DNA of 64,000 nt from Riemerella anatipestifer_F (GTDB lineage Bacteria > Bacteroidota > Bacteroidia > Flavobacteriales > Weeksellaceae), in NCBI RefSeq assembly GCF_037861325.1, contig NZ_JAFELW010000005.1; one strand, written 5' to 3'. A program made the translations under genes and the position numbers. The notes beneath the pieces were generated by a model. It was not told the DNA's origin and did no database searches. It saw only the letters and a list, made by a program, of their open reading frames with translations. Each line of letters opens with the position of its first letter. Within the stretch, counting starts at the first letter, position 1. Below are positions 35,189 to 43,570 of the stretch, in pieces.

Positions 35189-35992
35189 ATGAAAAGCTTT
35201 TCTAGGTTATTCTTACTGGTTTTCTTCAGTATAAGTTCTTTTCTTCCTGCTCAAGAAGGGCAGTGGATATTTATGTTTGAAGAAAATAGCAACCAAAAAG
35301 TTTTGATAGATAAGACCAATGTAAGGGCTGAACCTAACTTGCAATCGCCTAAGGTAGATAGTTTAGATATAGGACAAGTAGTGAAAATTGCCCAAAAGAC
35401 AGAACAAGTATTGTCTTTAGGCAAACGCTCTGCAAGTTGGTATAGAATAAATTATATCAAAGAAGGTGAAACTAAATCTGGGTATATCTGGGGAGCTAAT
35501 TTAAGTTTAGGATACAGGTCTAGAGATGGTTACGATTTTCTTTTTGGAGCTTCTGCTACGGAGAAAGATGAGGTTAAGCTAGATGTTGTGATGCTAAAGG
35601 ATAAACAAAGCATACAAAAAGTTTCATTTAATGTAGGGACAGAAAGTTTAACTTCGGTAGCTTTTAAATGGCAAGGAAACAAAGGGTTAGATGGAGTGTT
35701 AGATATTCTGTTGGCGAGTGTTTCTGGAGAGGCGTGTGGCATTCCGAGCTATGAGCAGTATATGCTATTAAATGGGGATAAAATGGTAGCATTACCGGTA
35801 CTGATGTCCGTTGCTGATGCTGATATTTTTTATCATTCAGAAGAGTATGTTTTTCCAAAAGATAAGGGAGGAATTAAAGGTAAGATTATCATGAAAACAG
35901 AAGAGATGGAAAAAGATGAGAAGGATAAAGAGCACATTAGAAAATCCAAAAAAGTCTATCTTTTCAAAGACGGAAATGTTTCTCAATTATAA
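35189..35992 (+). CDS. Exported SH3-like domain protein
   Basis: This 267-aa protein has a signal peptide (about 1-21, ending in PAQ). A bacterial SH3 domain spans about 35-110 (TNVRAEP, SLDIGQVVKI, SWYRINYI and SGYIWGANL blocks). SH3 domains of this type often bind peptidoglycan or regulate cell-wall enzymes. A unique C-terminal part (about 115-267) of mixed strands ends in a Lys/Glu-rich region; I recognise no catalytic motif. It lies within the long run between the aminotransferase and kdsB (11-base gap). Confidence 0.78.
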   Translation: MKSFSRLFLLVFFSISSFLPAQEGQWIFMFEENSNQKVLIDKTNVRAEPNLQSPKVDSLDIGQVVKIAQKTEQVLSLGKRSASWYRINYIKEGETKSGYIWGANLSLGYRSRDGYDFLFGASATEKDEVKLDVVMLKDKQSIQKVSFNVGTESLTSVAFKWQGNKGLDGVLDILLASVSGEACGIPSYEQYMLLNGDKMVALPVLMSVADADIFYHSEEYVFPKDKGGIKGKIIMKTEEMEKDEKDKEHIRKSKKVYLFKDGNVSQL

Positions 35993-36003
35993 ATAAAAAA
36001 AGA

Positions 36004-36738
36004 ATGAAACAAAAAATAATTGCTGTAATTCCTGCTCGTTATCAGGCAAGTAGATTTCCTGGCAAGCTAATGGAATTGTTGGGAGATAAAACTGTTATTT
36101 CTACAACTTATCAAAATGTGGTGGAAACGGGGTTTTTTGACGAAGTTTTTGTAGCAACGGACTCCGAGGTTATTTTTAATGAAATTAAGGAAAACGGTGG
36201 AAAGGCAGTAATGACAGGTACACACGAAACTGGAAGTGATAGAATAGCCGAAGCCGTAAAAGATATTGAGTGTGATATTGTTGTAAATGTGCAAGGTGAT
36301 GAGCCGTTTCTTAAAAAAGAACCTCTAAAACAATTGATTTCAGTTTTTGATGAAGATAAGGATAAGAGTATTTCTTTGGCTTCGCTTAAAATAAAACTAG
36401 AACAGTGGGACGATATAGAAAATCCTAATAATGTAAAAGTAATTACGGATAATAATGGTTTTGCTCTTTATTTCAGTCGCTCCGTTATTCCTTTTCCTAG
36501 AGAGAAAACAGATGATTTGCAATATTTTAAACATATAGGCGTTTATGCTTTTAGAAGGGAAGCGTTGCTAGAGTTTTCTAGTTTACCGATGAAGCCTCTC
36601 GAAATAGCAGAAAAAATAGAGTGCATCAGGTATTTGGAATATGGCATGAAAATAAAAATGATAGAAACCGATTTCGTTGGTGTTGGCATAGATGTTCCAG
36701 AAGATTTAGAAAAGGCGAAGCAGTTGCTTAGACTTTAA
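36004..36738 (+). CDS. kdsB: 3-deoxy-manno-octulosonate cytidylyltransferase
   Basis: KdsB makes CMP-Kdo from CTP and Kdo, the activated donor for the inner core of lipopolysaccharide. It is 244 aa. The N-terminal nucleotide-binding block PARYQASRFPGK spans 10-21, and the VQGDEP metal-binding motif is at 96-101. A SRSVIPFPR block follows, typical of KdsB. It sits in the long run 30460-37997 and works in the same pathway as lpxK at 56 kb. Confidence 0.95.
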   Translation: MKQKIIAVIPARYQASRFPGKLMELLGDKTVISTTYQNVVETGFFDEVFVATDSEVIFNEIKENGGKAVMTGTHETGSDRIAEAVKDIECDIVVNVQGDEPFLKKEPLKQLISVFDEDKDKSISLASLKIKLEQWDDIENPNNVKVITDNNGFALYFSRSVIPFPREKTDDLQYFKHIGVYAFRREALLEFSSLPMKPLEIAEKIECIRYLEYGMKIKMIETDFVGVGIDVPEDLEKAKQLLRL

Positions 36739-36755
36739 TATTAAAAAAGAAAATA

Positions 36756-37424
36756 ATGATAAAAAAGATAGCATTAGTTGTATTATTAGCTTTAGCACAG
36801 TTTTTTTATACGCAAACAGCTAAAGAAATTATAGACAAAAATATAGAACTGACAGGAGGACTTACCAAATGGAAGTTGCTAAATTCCATAATGTTACAAG
36901 GTAAAGTGGTTCTGGGAATACAGGAAGAGTATCCTATTAAAATCTATCAGCAGCGTCCTAATCTTACCAAAACATCTATCATTATCAATAATAAAGAGAG
37001 TGTTATAGAGGCTTATGATGGTAAAAAAGGCTATGCAATGAACTATGCTAACAATAAGTTACAAGAGTTTGAAAGCTACCAACCTGAAAGTTTTGATACT
37101 GATTTTATTGATTTTGAGGCTAAAGGATTCACAGCTGTAATTTTGGGTAAGGATAAAGTAGGGGAGAGACTATGTTATAAGGTGGAGCTTACTAAAAATG
37201 TAAATAAAACTCTGTATTATTTTGATACTGAAAACTATATGCTTCTTAAAGAAGTAAAGAAAGGAGAAACGCTTTTATACTCGGATTTTAAAAAGGTAAA
37301 TGGACTTACAATGCCTTTTAGAATAGAGGCTTCTACTCCTAAAAAAGAAGGAGATTATGTGATGTTATTCAATAAAATAGAAGTCAATAAGGCATTCCCT
37401 GACAATACCTTTAAAATAAAATAA
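36756..37424 (+). CDS. LolA-like exported protein
   Basis: This 222-aa protein has a signal peptide (about 1-20). It is a beta-rich domain resembling the LolA/outer-membrane lipoprotein-sorting fold: an N-terminal helix AKEIIDKNIELTGGL, then successive antiparallel strands with YFDTENYMLLKEVKKG and a final VNKAFPDNTFKIK strand. True LolA carries lipoproteins across the periplasm; this paralog-like form may bind another hydrophobic ligand. It lies 17 bases after kdsB and 6 bases before the peroxidase gene. Confidence 0.75.
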   Translation: MIKKIALVVLLALAQFFYTQTAKEIIDKNIELTGGLTKWKLLNSIMLQGKVVLGIQEEYPIKIYQQRPNLTKTSIIINNKESVIEAYDGKKGYAMNYANNKLQEFESYQPESFDTDFIDFEAKGFTAVILGKDKVGERLCYKVELTKNVNKTLYYFDTENYMLLKEVKKGETLLYSDFKKVNGLTMPFRIEASTPKKEGDYVMLFNKIEVNKAFPDNTFKIK

Positions 37425-37430
37425 GATATA

Positions 37431-37997
37431 ATGAAAAAGCTCTTTATACTTATGCTATCTGTAATTGCTTTAGTGCAATGTTCTAGTAAAAAAAGCGAGG
37501 TACAACTAGACACCTCTAAGTTTCCTAAAAGTATCTACGATTATAAGGTGGAAAGCCTAGAGGGTGGAGAAATTAATTTTGCGGATTTCAAAGGCAAAAA
37601 AATACTTATTGTAAATACAGCTTCTGAATGTGGTTTTACATCTCAGTATGAAGCCTTGGAAAAGCTCTATCAAAAATATAAAGATAGATTAGTAATAGTA
37701 GGTTTTCCAGCCAATAACTTTGGGGGACAAGAACCAGGAACTAATACCGAGATTAAAACTTTTTGTCAAGTGAACTATGGAGTAACTTTCCCTATGGCAG
37801 CTAAGGTTTCTGTAAAGGGAGAAGATATAGCGCCTATTTTTCAGTTTCTTACTAAAAAGGAATTAAACGGAGTTAAAGACACCACCATACTTTGGAATTT
37901 TACCAAATTTCTTCTAGACGAAAACGGAAAAATAATAGAAAGCTATCTAAGTACTACCAAGCCTGATAGCGAAGCGATTACGAAACATTTAAAATAA
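37431..37997 (+). CDS. Glutathione peroxidase-family lipoprotein
   Basis: This thiol peroxidase of the GPx family is 188 aa and uses cysteine, not selenocysteine. The catalytic tetrad is C67 (in TASECGFT), Q100 (NNFGGQEPG), W155 and N156. C112 in the FCQVNYG block is conserved in the family; a separate resolving Cys in the usual place is not obvious. Unusually, it starts with a lipobox ending at C17, so it is exported and lipid-anchored, probably reducing lipid or hydrogen peroxides at the membrane. Likely reductants are thioredoxin-like proteins. It closes the run beginning at 30460, with its start 6 bases after the LolA-like gene. Confidence 0.9.
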   Translation: MKKLFILMLSVIALVQCSSKKSEVQLDTSKFPKSIYDYKVESLEGGEINFADFKGKKILIVNTASECGFTSQYEALEKLYQKYKDRLVIVGFPANNFGGQEPGTNTEIKTFCQVNYGVTFPMAAKVSVKGEDIAPIFQFLTKKELNGVKDTTILWNFTKFLLDENGKIIESYLSTTKPDSEAITKHLK

Positions 37998-38097
37998 ATA
38001 AAAAGAGAAACTGAAAACTTTTTTCATTTTTAGTGTAACCTTTTTAGTGGTATGGTCGTACACTATACCGTAACTCTTTTTTTGAGCAAAAAATATT

Positions 38098-38964
38098 ATG
38101 AGACAACTTAAAATTACCAAGCAGGTTACCAATAGGGAAACGGCATCATTAGATAAATATTTGCAGGAGATAGGTAAAGTAGACCTAATTACTGCAGATG
38201 AGGAGGTGGAACTGGCACAAAAGATTCGTGCTGGAGATAAGGTAGCTCTAGAAAAGCTTATCAAAGCTAACCTTCGTTTCGTAGTTTCTGTGTCTAAACA
38301 ATATCAAAATCAAGGCTTATCATTACCAGATTTAATCAATGAAGGTAATTTAGGATTGATGAAAGCTGCTAAAAGATATGACGAAACGAGAGGTTTCAAA
38401 TTTATATCCTATGCAGTGTGGTGGATTAGACAGTCTATCTTACAGGCTTTAGCGGAGCAGTCTAGAATTGTTCGTTTACCATTGAATAAGATTGGGTCAA
38501 TCAATAAAATTAACAAAGCATACGCTCACTTAGAACAAGAGAATGAAAGACCGCCTTCCCCAGAAGAGTTGGCAGAGGTTCTAGATATGAGTGAGGAGGA
38601 TATTAAGGAGTCTATGAAAAACAGCGGAAGACACCTTTCTATGGACGCTCCGCTAGTAGAAGGGGAAGACTCTAACCTTTACGATGTTCTTCGCTCAGGG
38701 GAATCTCCTAGCCCAGACAAAGAGTTGATGCTAGAATCTTTACAAATAGAGATTGAAAGAGCGTTACAGACACTTACGCCTAGAGAAGCAGATTTAGTAA
38801 GACTTTACTTCGGGCTTAATGGTAAACACCCTATGACTTTGGAGGAAATAGGCGAAACTTTTGACCTTACGAGAGAGCGTGTTCGTCAGATTAAAGAAAA
38901 GGCTATCAAAAGGTTAAAACATAATTCAAGAAGTAAGATTTTGAAGTCTTATTTAGGAAAATAA
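38098..38964 (+). CDS. rpoD: Primary sigma factor RpoD/SigA
   Basis: This is the housekeeping sigma-70 factor. It is 288 aa, the compact form typical of Bacteroidota that lacks region 1.1 and the long non-conserved insert. Region 1.2 (DKYLQEIGKVDLIT), region 2 (LPDLINEGNLGLMKAA and FKFISYAVWWIRQSI), region 3 and region 4 (LTPREADLVRLYFG and the helix-turn-helix TLEEIGETFDLTRERVRQI) are all present. This sigma recognises the TTG/TAnnTTTG promoters seen across the window. Two TTTTTAGTG direct repeats (38027-38035, 38041-38049) and a short inverted repeat precede the gene. A terminator follows. Confidence 0.96.
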   Translation: MRQLKITKQVTNRETASLDKYLQEIGKVDLITADEEVELAQKIRAGDKVALEKLIKANLRFVVSVSKQYQNQGLSLPDLINEGNLGLMKAAKRYDETRGFKFISYAVWWIRQSILQALAEQSRIVRLPLNKIGSINKINKAYAHLEQENERPPSPEELAEVLDMSEEDIKESMKNSGRHLSMDAPLVEGEDSNLYDVLRSGESPSPDKELMLESLQIEIERALQTLTPREADLVRLYFGLNGKHPMTLEEIGETFDLTRERVRQIKEKAIKRLKHNSRSKILKSYLGK

Positions 38965-38972
38965 AAAACCGT

Positions 38973-39009
38973 AAAAGGATAATGCATTGTTTGCGTTATC
39001 CTTTTTTTT
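38973..39009 (+). terminator. Terminator after rpoD
   Basis: AAAAGGATAATGC pairs with GCGTTATCCTTTT (one G-U), followed by a T-run. Confidence 0.83.
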
Positions 39010-39048
39010 GTTATAAATAATTAAATATCAATTAATTTAAATTTAGAA

Positions 39049-39699
39049 ATGAAAACAAAACTGATTGCTCCATCTTTACTTTCCGCTGATTTTGGTAATC
39101 TCCAAAGAGATATAGAAATGCTTAACCGTAGCCAAGCCGATTGGTTTCATGTAGATGTGATGGATGGTAGGTTTGTACCTAATATATCTTTCGGTTTCCC
39201 TATAATGAAAACGATAAAAGAGTACGCTAAAAAGTTTGTAGATGTGCATCTTATGATTGTAGAGCCAGAGAAATATGTGGAAGAATTTATTGATAACGGA
39301 GCTGATTTGGTCTCAGTGCATTATGAGGCGTGTACTCATTTACATCGAACAATTAAACTAATACAAAGTAAGGGAGCTAAAGCAGGAGTAGTGCTTAATC
39401 CATCTACACCTGTAAGTGTATTAGAGGATATTATAGGAGAGATAGATTTGGTATTGCTGATGAGTGTTAATCCTGGGTTTGGTGGACAGAAATTTATAGA
39501 AAACACCTACAAAAAAATAAAGCAAACTAAAGATTTAATTTTAGACCAAAATGCTACAGCTTTAATCCAAATAGATGGCGGAGTAAATACAGACAATGCT
39601 TCTAAGCTGTTTGAGGCAGGCGCTGATGTTCTTGTTGCAGGAAATGCAGTCTTCTCTGCAGAAAATCCAGAAAGCGTAATAGAACTTCTTAAAAGTTAA
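39049..39699 (+). CDS. rpe: Ribulose-phosphate 3-epimerase
   Basis: This TIM-barrel enzyme of the pentose phosphate pathway interconverts ribulose-5-phosphate and xylulose-5-phosphate. It is 216 aa. The APSLLSADF start, the FHVDVMDGRFVPN block with the catalytic Asp and metal His, the VHLMI strand, the MSVNPGFGGQKF phosphate loop, and the IDGGVN motif with the second Asp are all intact. It stands alone after rpoD and ends at a terminator shared with the DUF937 gene. Confidence 0.96.
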   Translation: MKTKLIAPSLLSADFGNLQRDIEMLNRSQADWFHVDVMDGRFVPNISFGFPIMKTIKEYAKKFVDVHLMIVEPEKYVEEFIDNGADLVSVHYEACTHLHRTIKLIQSKGAKAGVVLNPSTPVSVLEDIIGEIDLVLLMSVNPGFGGQKFIENTYKKIKQTKDLILDQNATALIQIDGGVNTDNASKLFEAGADVLVAGNAVFSAENPESVIELLKS

Positions 39700-39721
39700 G
39701 GAGTAGTTTTAGTTTAAAATG

Positions 39722-39759
39722 AAAAAGCCGCTTCAAAATTGATTGAAACGGCTTTTTTA
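39722..39759. terminator. Bidirectional terminator between rpe and the DUF937 gene
   Basis: AAAAAGCCG-CTTCAA pairs with TTGAA-ACGGCTTTTT with one mismatch, and has A-run and T-run flanks. Confidence 0.82.
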
Positions 39760-39762
39760 GAT

Positions 39763-40824
39763 TTATTTTGAGTTTACAGAATCTATATTTTGCTGAGTGT
39801 TAGCGTTATTTGTAGAATCTATTTTTTCAGCAGAGATTTCTCTAGGAGCTTCTTCTTGATTGTTTTTGTTAATTTGTTTCCAAACAAACCACCCCATAAG
39901 CAGTAGAAGGATTAGCGGGAGAAGCCACTTCCATACAGAAACTTCTTTAACATCTTCGCCTGTTTTTTCTTCTACCTTTTCTTTTAAGTTATCCAACTTG
40001 TTAGAAGCACTTTCTTTGAAATCAGAAAAACCTTTTTTTATTGAATCCGAAGTTTCAGATAATTTTTCGGAAGCATTATCTTTAAATTGAGAAAGTTTTT
40101 CTTTAGATTCATCTAGTTTTTCAGAAAAATCTTCCTTAAAGTCTGAAACCTTGTCTTTAATCATATCTGAAGTTTCAGACAACTTTTCAGCAGTATTATC
40201 TTTCAGCTGAGAGAGCTCGCCTAACTTTTCAGAAAATCCATCTTTAATGTCCGAAACTTTATCTTGAATATTTTCAGTTAAGGTAGCTTTAGCCTCTTCT
40301 GTTTTGTTTTCTAGATTTCCAAGTCCTATAGCACCTAATGAGAAACCTGCGGGAACAAGATTAGATATATTAGTCTTCTCTTTATTTAAAAGGATTTCAA
40401 GTCCGTTGCTGTCTAAATTTTGGTCTTTAGCATATCTTCCTATGGTTGCTAAAGATGTTAGTGAGGTAAAGCCTAAAAGGGCATCGGCAGAAGACTCTTT
40501 AATTCCTGCAAAGGAGGAAATTCCAGAAGTAATACTTTTTATTTTATCTCCAAAAACCATGGTTAGTAATTTGCTAAGTAGCTCGTTGGCAAAAGAACTT
40601 TCTTGGTTTAGCTTAGATAAAGTATTAGCATCTGCTAACTGTGTAATTTCTTGTAAAAGAGCCGATTTGTCGGACTGAGACACAATACCACCTAATACAG
40701 TTGGGATAAGTGCATTGGTGGCTTTAGAAACAGCTTCTTCCTTTTCGCCTAATTGAGAAGCAAGTTGGCTAGTGACACCGTGTCCGAATTGTCCTTTAAT
40801 AAGTTCTATAATGTTGATTGACAT
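39763..40824 (-). CDS. DUF937 protein with a 40-residue repeat and a C-terminal membrane helix
   Basis: The role of this 353-aa protein is unknown. The N-terminal ~165 residues form a DUF937 domain (helical, FGHGVTSQLASQLG start). From 188 to 287 it has a charged amphipathic repeat with a 40-residue period: KLSETSD recurs at 214-220 and 254-260, each followed by an SDFK block. This looks like a LEA/apolipoprotein-like extended helix. A membrane helix (about 298-315) and a short Asn/Gln-rich tail follow. With no signal peptide it is a tail-anchored-like protein whose long helix faces the cytoplasm, or a DUF937-OmpA-type relative without OmpA. It follows proS by 26 bases. Confidence 0.78.
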   Translation of the reverse strand: MSINIIELIKGQFGHGVTSQLASQLGEKEEAVSKATNALIPTVLGGIVSQSDKSALLQEITQLADANTLSKLNQESSFANELLSKLLTMVFGDKIKSITSGISSFAGIKESSADALLGFTSLTSLATIGRYAKDQNLDSNGLEILLNKEKTNISNLVPAGFSLGAIGLGNLENKTEEAKATLTENIQDKVSDIKDGFSEKLGELSQLKDNTAEKLSETSDMIKDKVSDFKEDFSEKLDESKEKLSQFKDNASEKLSETSDSIKKGFSDFKESASNKLDNLKEKVEEKTGEDVKEVSVWKWLLPLILLLLMGWFVWKQINKNNQEEAPREISAEKIDSTNNANTQQNIDSVNSK

Positions 40825-40850
40825 AATTTTAATTTTTAATGAGTTAATAA

Positions 40851-42326
40851 TTAGTAGGCTTTAGCAAAAAGCACTCTTTGTTTAGATGGTTTTCCTGAAA
40901 TCATAGAAACGCCTTCTTCTTTTTCTCCCTCTAGAGGAATGCAACGGATAGTAGCTTTAGTTTCTTCTTTTATTCTTTCTTCTTCTTCTTCCGTTCCGTC
41001 CCAGTGTGCTAAAATAAAGCCTCCTTTGGTTTCTAAAACTTCTTTAAATTCTTCGTAAGAATCAACCTTAGTAATGTTTTCGTCTCTAAATTTAAGAGCT
41101 TTATTATAAATAGCTTTTTGGATTTCTTCTAAAAGTTCTTGGATATAAACTTCTATATTATCTAAAGGTTTAACTTCTTTAGAAAGAGTATCTCTTCTAG
41201 CTATTTCTACGGTTTTGTTTTCTAAATCTCTTGCTCCCATTGCTATTCTTACAGGGACACCTTTCATCTCATATTCTGCGAATTTCCAACCTGGCTTTTG
41301 GGTATCTCTGTTATCGTATTTTACAGAGATGCCTAAGGCTTTTAGTTTAGATTGTAGTTCATAGGCGACTTCATCTATTTGTTTAAGCTGTTCTTCGCCT
41401 TTAAATATAGGTACAATAACTACTTGTATAGGTGCTAAAGATGGCGGAAGGACTAGACCGTTGTCATCAGAATGAGACATAATCAAAGCCCCCATAAGTC
41501 TTGTGGAAACGCCCCAAGAGGTTGCCCAAGCATACTCTATTTTACCTTCTTTATTAGTGAATTTAACATCAAATGCCTCAGCAAAGTTTTGACCTAAAAA
41601 GTGAGAAGTTCCTGCTTGTAAAGCTTTTCCGTCTTGCATAAGAGCTTCAATACAGTAAGTTTCTTCTGCACCTGCAAATCTTTCACTAGGAGACTTTATT
41701 CCTCTTACCACAGGTACAGCCATAAAATTTTCAGCAAAATCAGCATAAACATTTAGCATCTGTTCTGTTTCAGCAATAGCTTCTTCTTTTGTAGCGTGAG
41801 CAGTATGACCTTCTTGCCATAAAAATTCGGCAGTTCTTAGGAAAAGCCTTGTTCTCATCTCCCATCTTACCACATTAGCCCATTGGTTAATGAGGATAGG
41901 TAAATCTCTGTAAGATTGTACCCAGTTTTTATAAGTATTCCAAATAATAGCCTCAGAAGTAGGTCTTACAATAAGCTCTTCTTCTAATTTGGCCTCAGGA
42001 TCTACCATAAGTTTTTGTGGATTTTCAGGGTCTGTTTTTAGGCGGTAGTGGGTTACTACAGCACATTCTTTGGCAAAACCTTCTGCATTTTTTTCCTCCG
42101 CTTCAAAAAGACTTTTAGGAACAAAAATAGGGAAGTAAGCATTTTCGTGACCAGTTTCTTTAAATTTTTTATCTAGTTCGTCACGCATTTTTTCCCAAAT
42201 AGCATAGCCATAGGGTTTAATTACCATACAGCCTCTTACACCTGAGTTTTCGGCTAAATTAGCCTTTACTACCAACTCATTATACCATTTGCTATAGTCC
42301 TCGCTTCTTGATGTTAATTTTGCCAT
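40851..42326 (-). CDS. proS: Prolyl-tRNA synthetase, eukaryote/archaeal type
   Basis: This class II synthetase charges tRNA-Pro. It is 491 aa, the short ProS without the bacterial editing insertion between motifs 2 and 3. The N-terminus (YSKWYNELVVKANLAENS) and the C-terminal extension are of the archaeal/eukaryotic subtype used by Bacteroidota. Motif 2 (RWEMRTRLFLRTAEFLWQEG) and motif 3 (SWGVSTRLMGALIM) are clear. The DUF937 gene lies 26 bases downstream and is probably co-transcribed. Confidence 0.96.
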   Translation of the reverse strand: MAKLTSRSEDYSKWYNELVVKANLAENSGVRGCMVIKPYGYAIWEKMRDELDKKFKETGHENAYFPIFVPKSLFEAEEKNAEGFAKECAVVTHYRLKTDPENPQKLMVDPEAKLEEELIVRPTSEAIIWNTYKNWVQSYRDLPILINQWANVVRWEMRTRLFLRTAEFLWQEGHTAHATKEEAIAETEQMLNVYADFAENFMAVPVVRGIKSPSERFAGAEETYCIEALMQDGKALQAGTSHFLGQNFAEAFDVKFTNKEGKIEYAWATSWGVSTRLMGALIMSHSDDNGLVLPPSLAPIQVVIVPIFKGEEQLKQIDEVAYELQSKLKALGISVKYDNRDTQKPGWKFAEYEMKGVPVRIAMGARDLENKTVEIARRDTLSKEVKPLDNIEVYIQELLEEIQKAIYNKALKFRDENITKVDSYEEFKEVLETKGGFILAHWDGTEEEEERIKEETKATIRCIPLEGEKEEGVSMISGKPSKQRVLFAKAY

Positions 42327-42461
42327 AAATTTACTTTTAACTTTTATTTTATAATTTTGTAGGTGTATCTAGTTAAATGGTTAAATAACACCTAAGTTAT
42401 GATTTGTAATTTGAGAGATTTTTTTGGTATAGTTTTAGCTATATCCACCTCAATTCAAGCA

Positions 42462-42469
42462 CAAAGATA
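42462..42469 (-). promoter_or_regulatory. Candidate -7 box of proS
   Basis: The minus strand reads TATCTTTG, 136 bases before the proS ATG. This would leave a long leader. No -33 TTG is seen. Confidence 0.35.
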
Positions 42470-42489
42470 AATAAAACCTACATAAGATT

Positions 42490-43533
42490 ATGAAAAAAAT
42501 AGATTATAATTTCTTAAAAAGAAAATGGGCTGTTAGACTAGCATTAGCCACTTCTGTTAGTTTTTTGTTGACCTCTTGTGGAGCACAAATGGGAGGTTAT
42601 ACAGAGACTGATGGAGTTTACTATGATCCAAGTAAAGATGTAATTCCGGAAGGGGTAGTTGTGAATGACCGTAATAATGTAGGAGATTACTACGACTATA
42701 GTAATGATTATAGAGTAGTAGAAAACTCTAGACAATTACAGCAAAATCAAAATAACAAATATCAAGAATGGACGGATACTCCTGTACAATCCGATTCAGA
42801 TTGGGGTTCCTTTGCAGGAGTTGAAAGACGCTATACTGGCTGGGGCTGGAATACGCCTTTCTGGGGGACAGGCTTTGGCTGGGATCCTTATTGGGGAGGT
42901 TTTGGCGGTTGGAATAGCTGGAATATGGGCTTTGGTTGGAGTTCAGGCTGGGGTTGGAATATGGGCTTCGGCATGGGCTGGGGATCAGGTTGGAACAGAT
43001 GGGGTTGGGGAAACCCTTATTGGGGTGGAAGATTTGGTTGGAACCCTTACTGGGGAACAGGTTGGGGTAACCCATATTGGGGTGGCTACGGTGCATGGGG
43101 GAATCCTTATTGGGGAGTAGCTCCTCGTCAGTACAATTATAGAAGAAGTGGTGTAGACAGTATTACTAGATATAATAACGGAGGATTCAGTAATCCAATT
43201 TATAGAAATCCAAATAGCAATAGTAATTCAGGAAGAAACTTTGGTGGATTTAGAGACTCAGGCTTTGGAAGAGGAGATAACAGGATTAACCGTAATAACA
43301 GTAATAATGGCTACTCAATGCCTCAAACAAGAACATTAAGAAGATCTGAACCGAACTATAATTATCAGGACAGAGGAATGACACCTCGTACACAATCTAT
43401 ACCAAGAAACGATGGATTTAGAAACAATTCTGGCTGGGGCGGAGGTTCCAATAGAAGTGGCGGTTTTGGTTCTGGTAGTTCAGGAGGTGGTATGAGATCA
43501 GGGGGAGGTTTTAGAACAGGTGGTTTTAGATAG
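42490..43533 (+). CDS. Gly/Trp-rich surface lipoprotein
   Basis: This 347-aa protein has a lipobox ending at C30. Residues about 30-100 are Tyr/Asp/Asn-rich. Residues about 115-215 are extraordinarily rich in Gly and Trp, with recurrent NPYWG, GWGWN and GFGW units. The tail is Asn/Arg/Ser/Gly-rich and looks disordered (final 40 residues nearly all Gly, Ser and Arg). No enzyme motif exists. Similar flavobacterial proteins have been mislabelled in databases because of composition alone. It is probably an envelope protein with aromatic low-complexity repeats. The FadL-like barrel gene starts 37 bases downstream on the same strand. Confidence 0.75.
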   Translation: MKKIDYNFLKRKWAVRLALATSVSFLLTSCGAQMGGYTETDGVYYDPSKDVIPEGVVVNDRNNVGDYYDYSNDYRVVENSRQLQQNQNNKYQEWTDTPVQSDSDWGSFAGVERRYTGWGWNTPFWGTGFGWDPYWGGFGGWNSWNMGFGWSSGWGWNMGFGMGWGSGWNRWGWGNPYWGGRFGWNPYWGTGWGNPYWGGYGAWGNPYWGVAPRQYNYRRSGVDSITRYNNGGFSNPIYRNPNSNSNSGRNFGGFRDSGFGRGDNRINRNNSNNGYSMPQTRTLRRSEPNYNYQDRGMTPRTQSIPRNDGFRNNSGWGGGSNRSGGFGSGSSGGGMRSGGGFRTGGFR

Positions 43534-43570
43534 TTTATTTAATTGAATGCTAAAAAATAAAAATAAGATA

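Noticed and set aside
39960..40270. CRISPR-like or tandem DNA repeat in the DUF937 gene
   Set aside because: The periodicity is 120 bp, in frame, with diverged units encoding a 40-residue protein repeat. There are no spacers or direct identical repeats of CRISPR type.
41000..42326. Horizontal transfer of proS because it is of archaeal/eukaryotic type
   Set aside because: This subtype is the normal prolyl-tRNA synthetase of Bacteroidota, and base composition matches its neighbours.
42840..43120. Overlapping Gly-rich plus-strand frame and long minus-strand frame in the Gly/Trp-rich gene
   Set aside because: They are by-products of the G-rich repetitive coding sequence. Only the frame with a lipoprotein signal and a normal start is supported.
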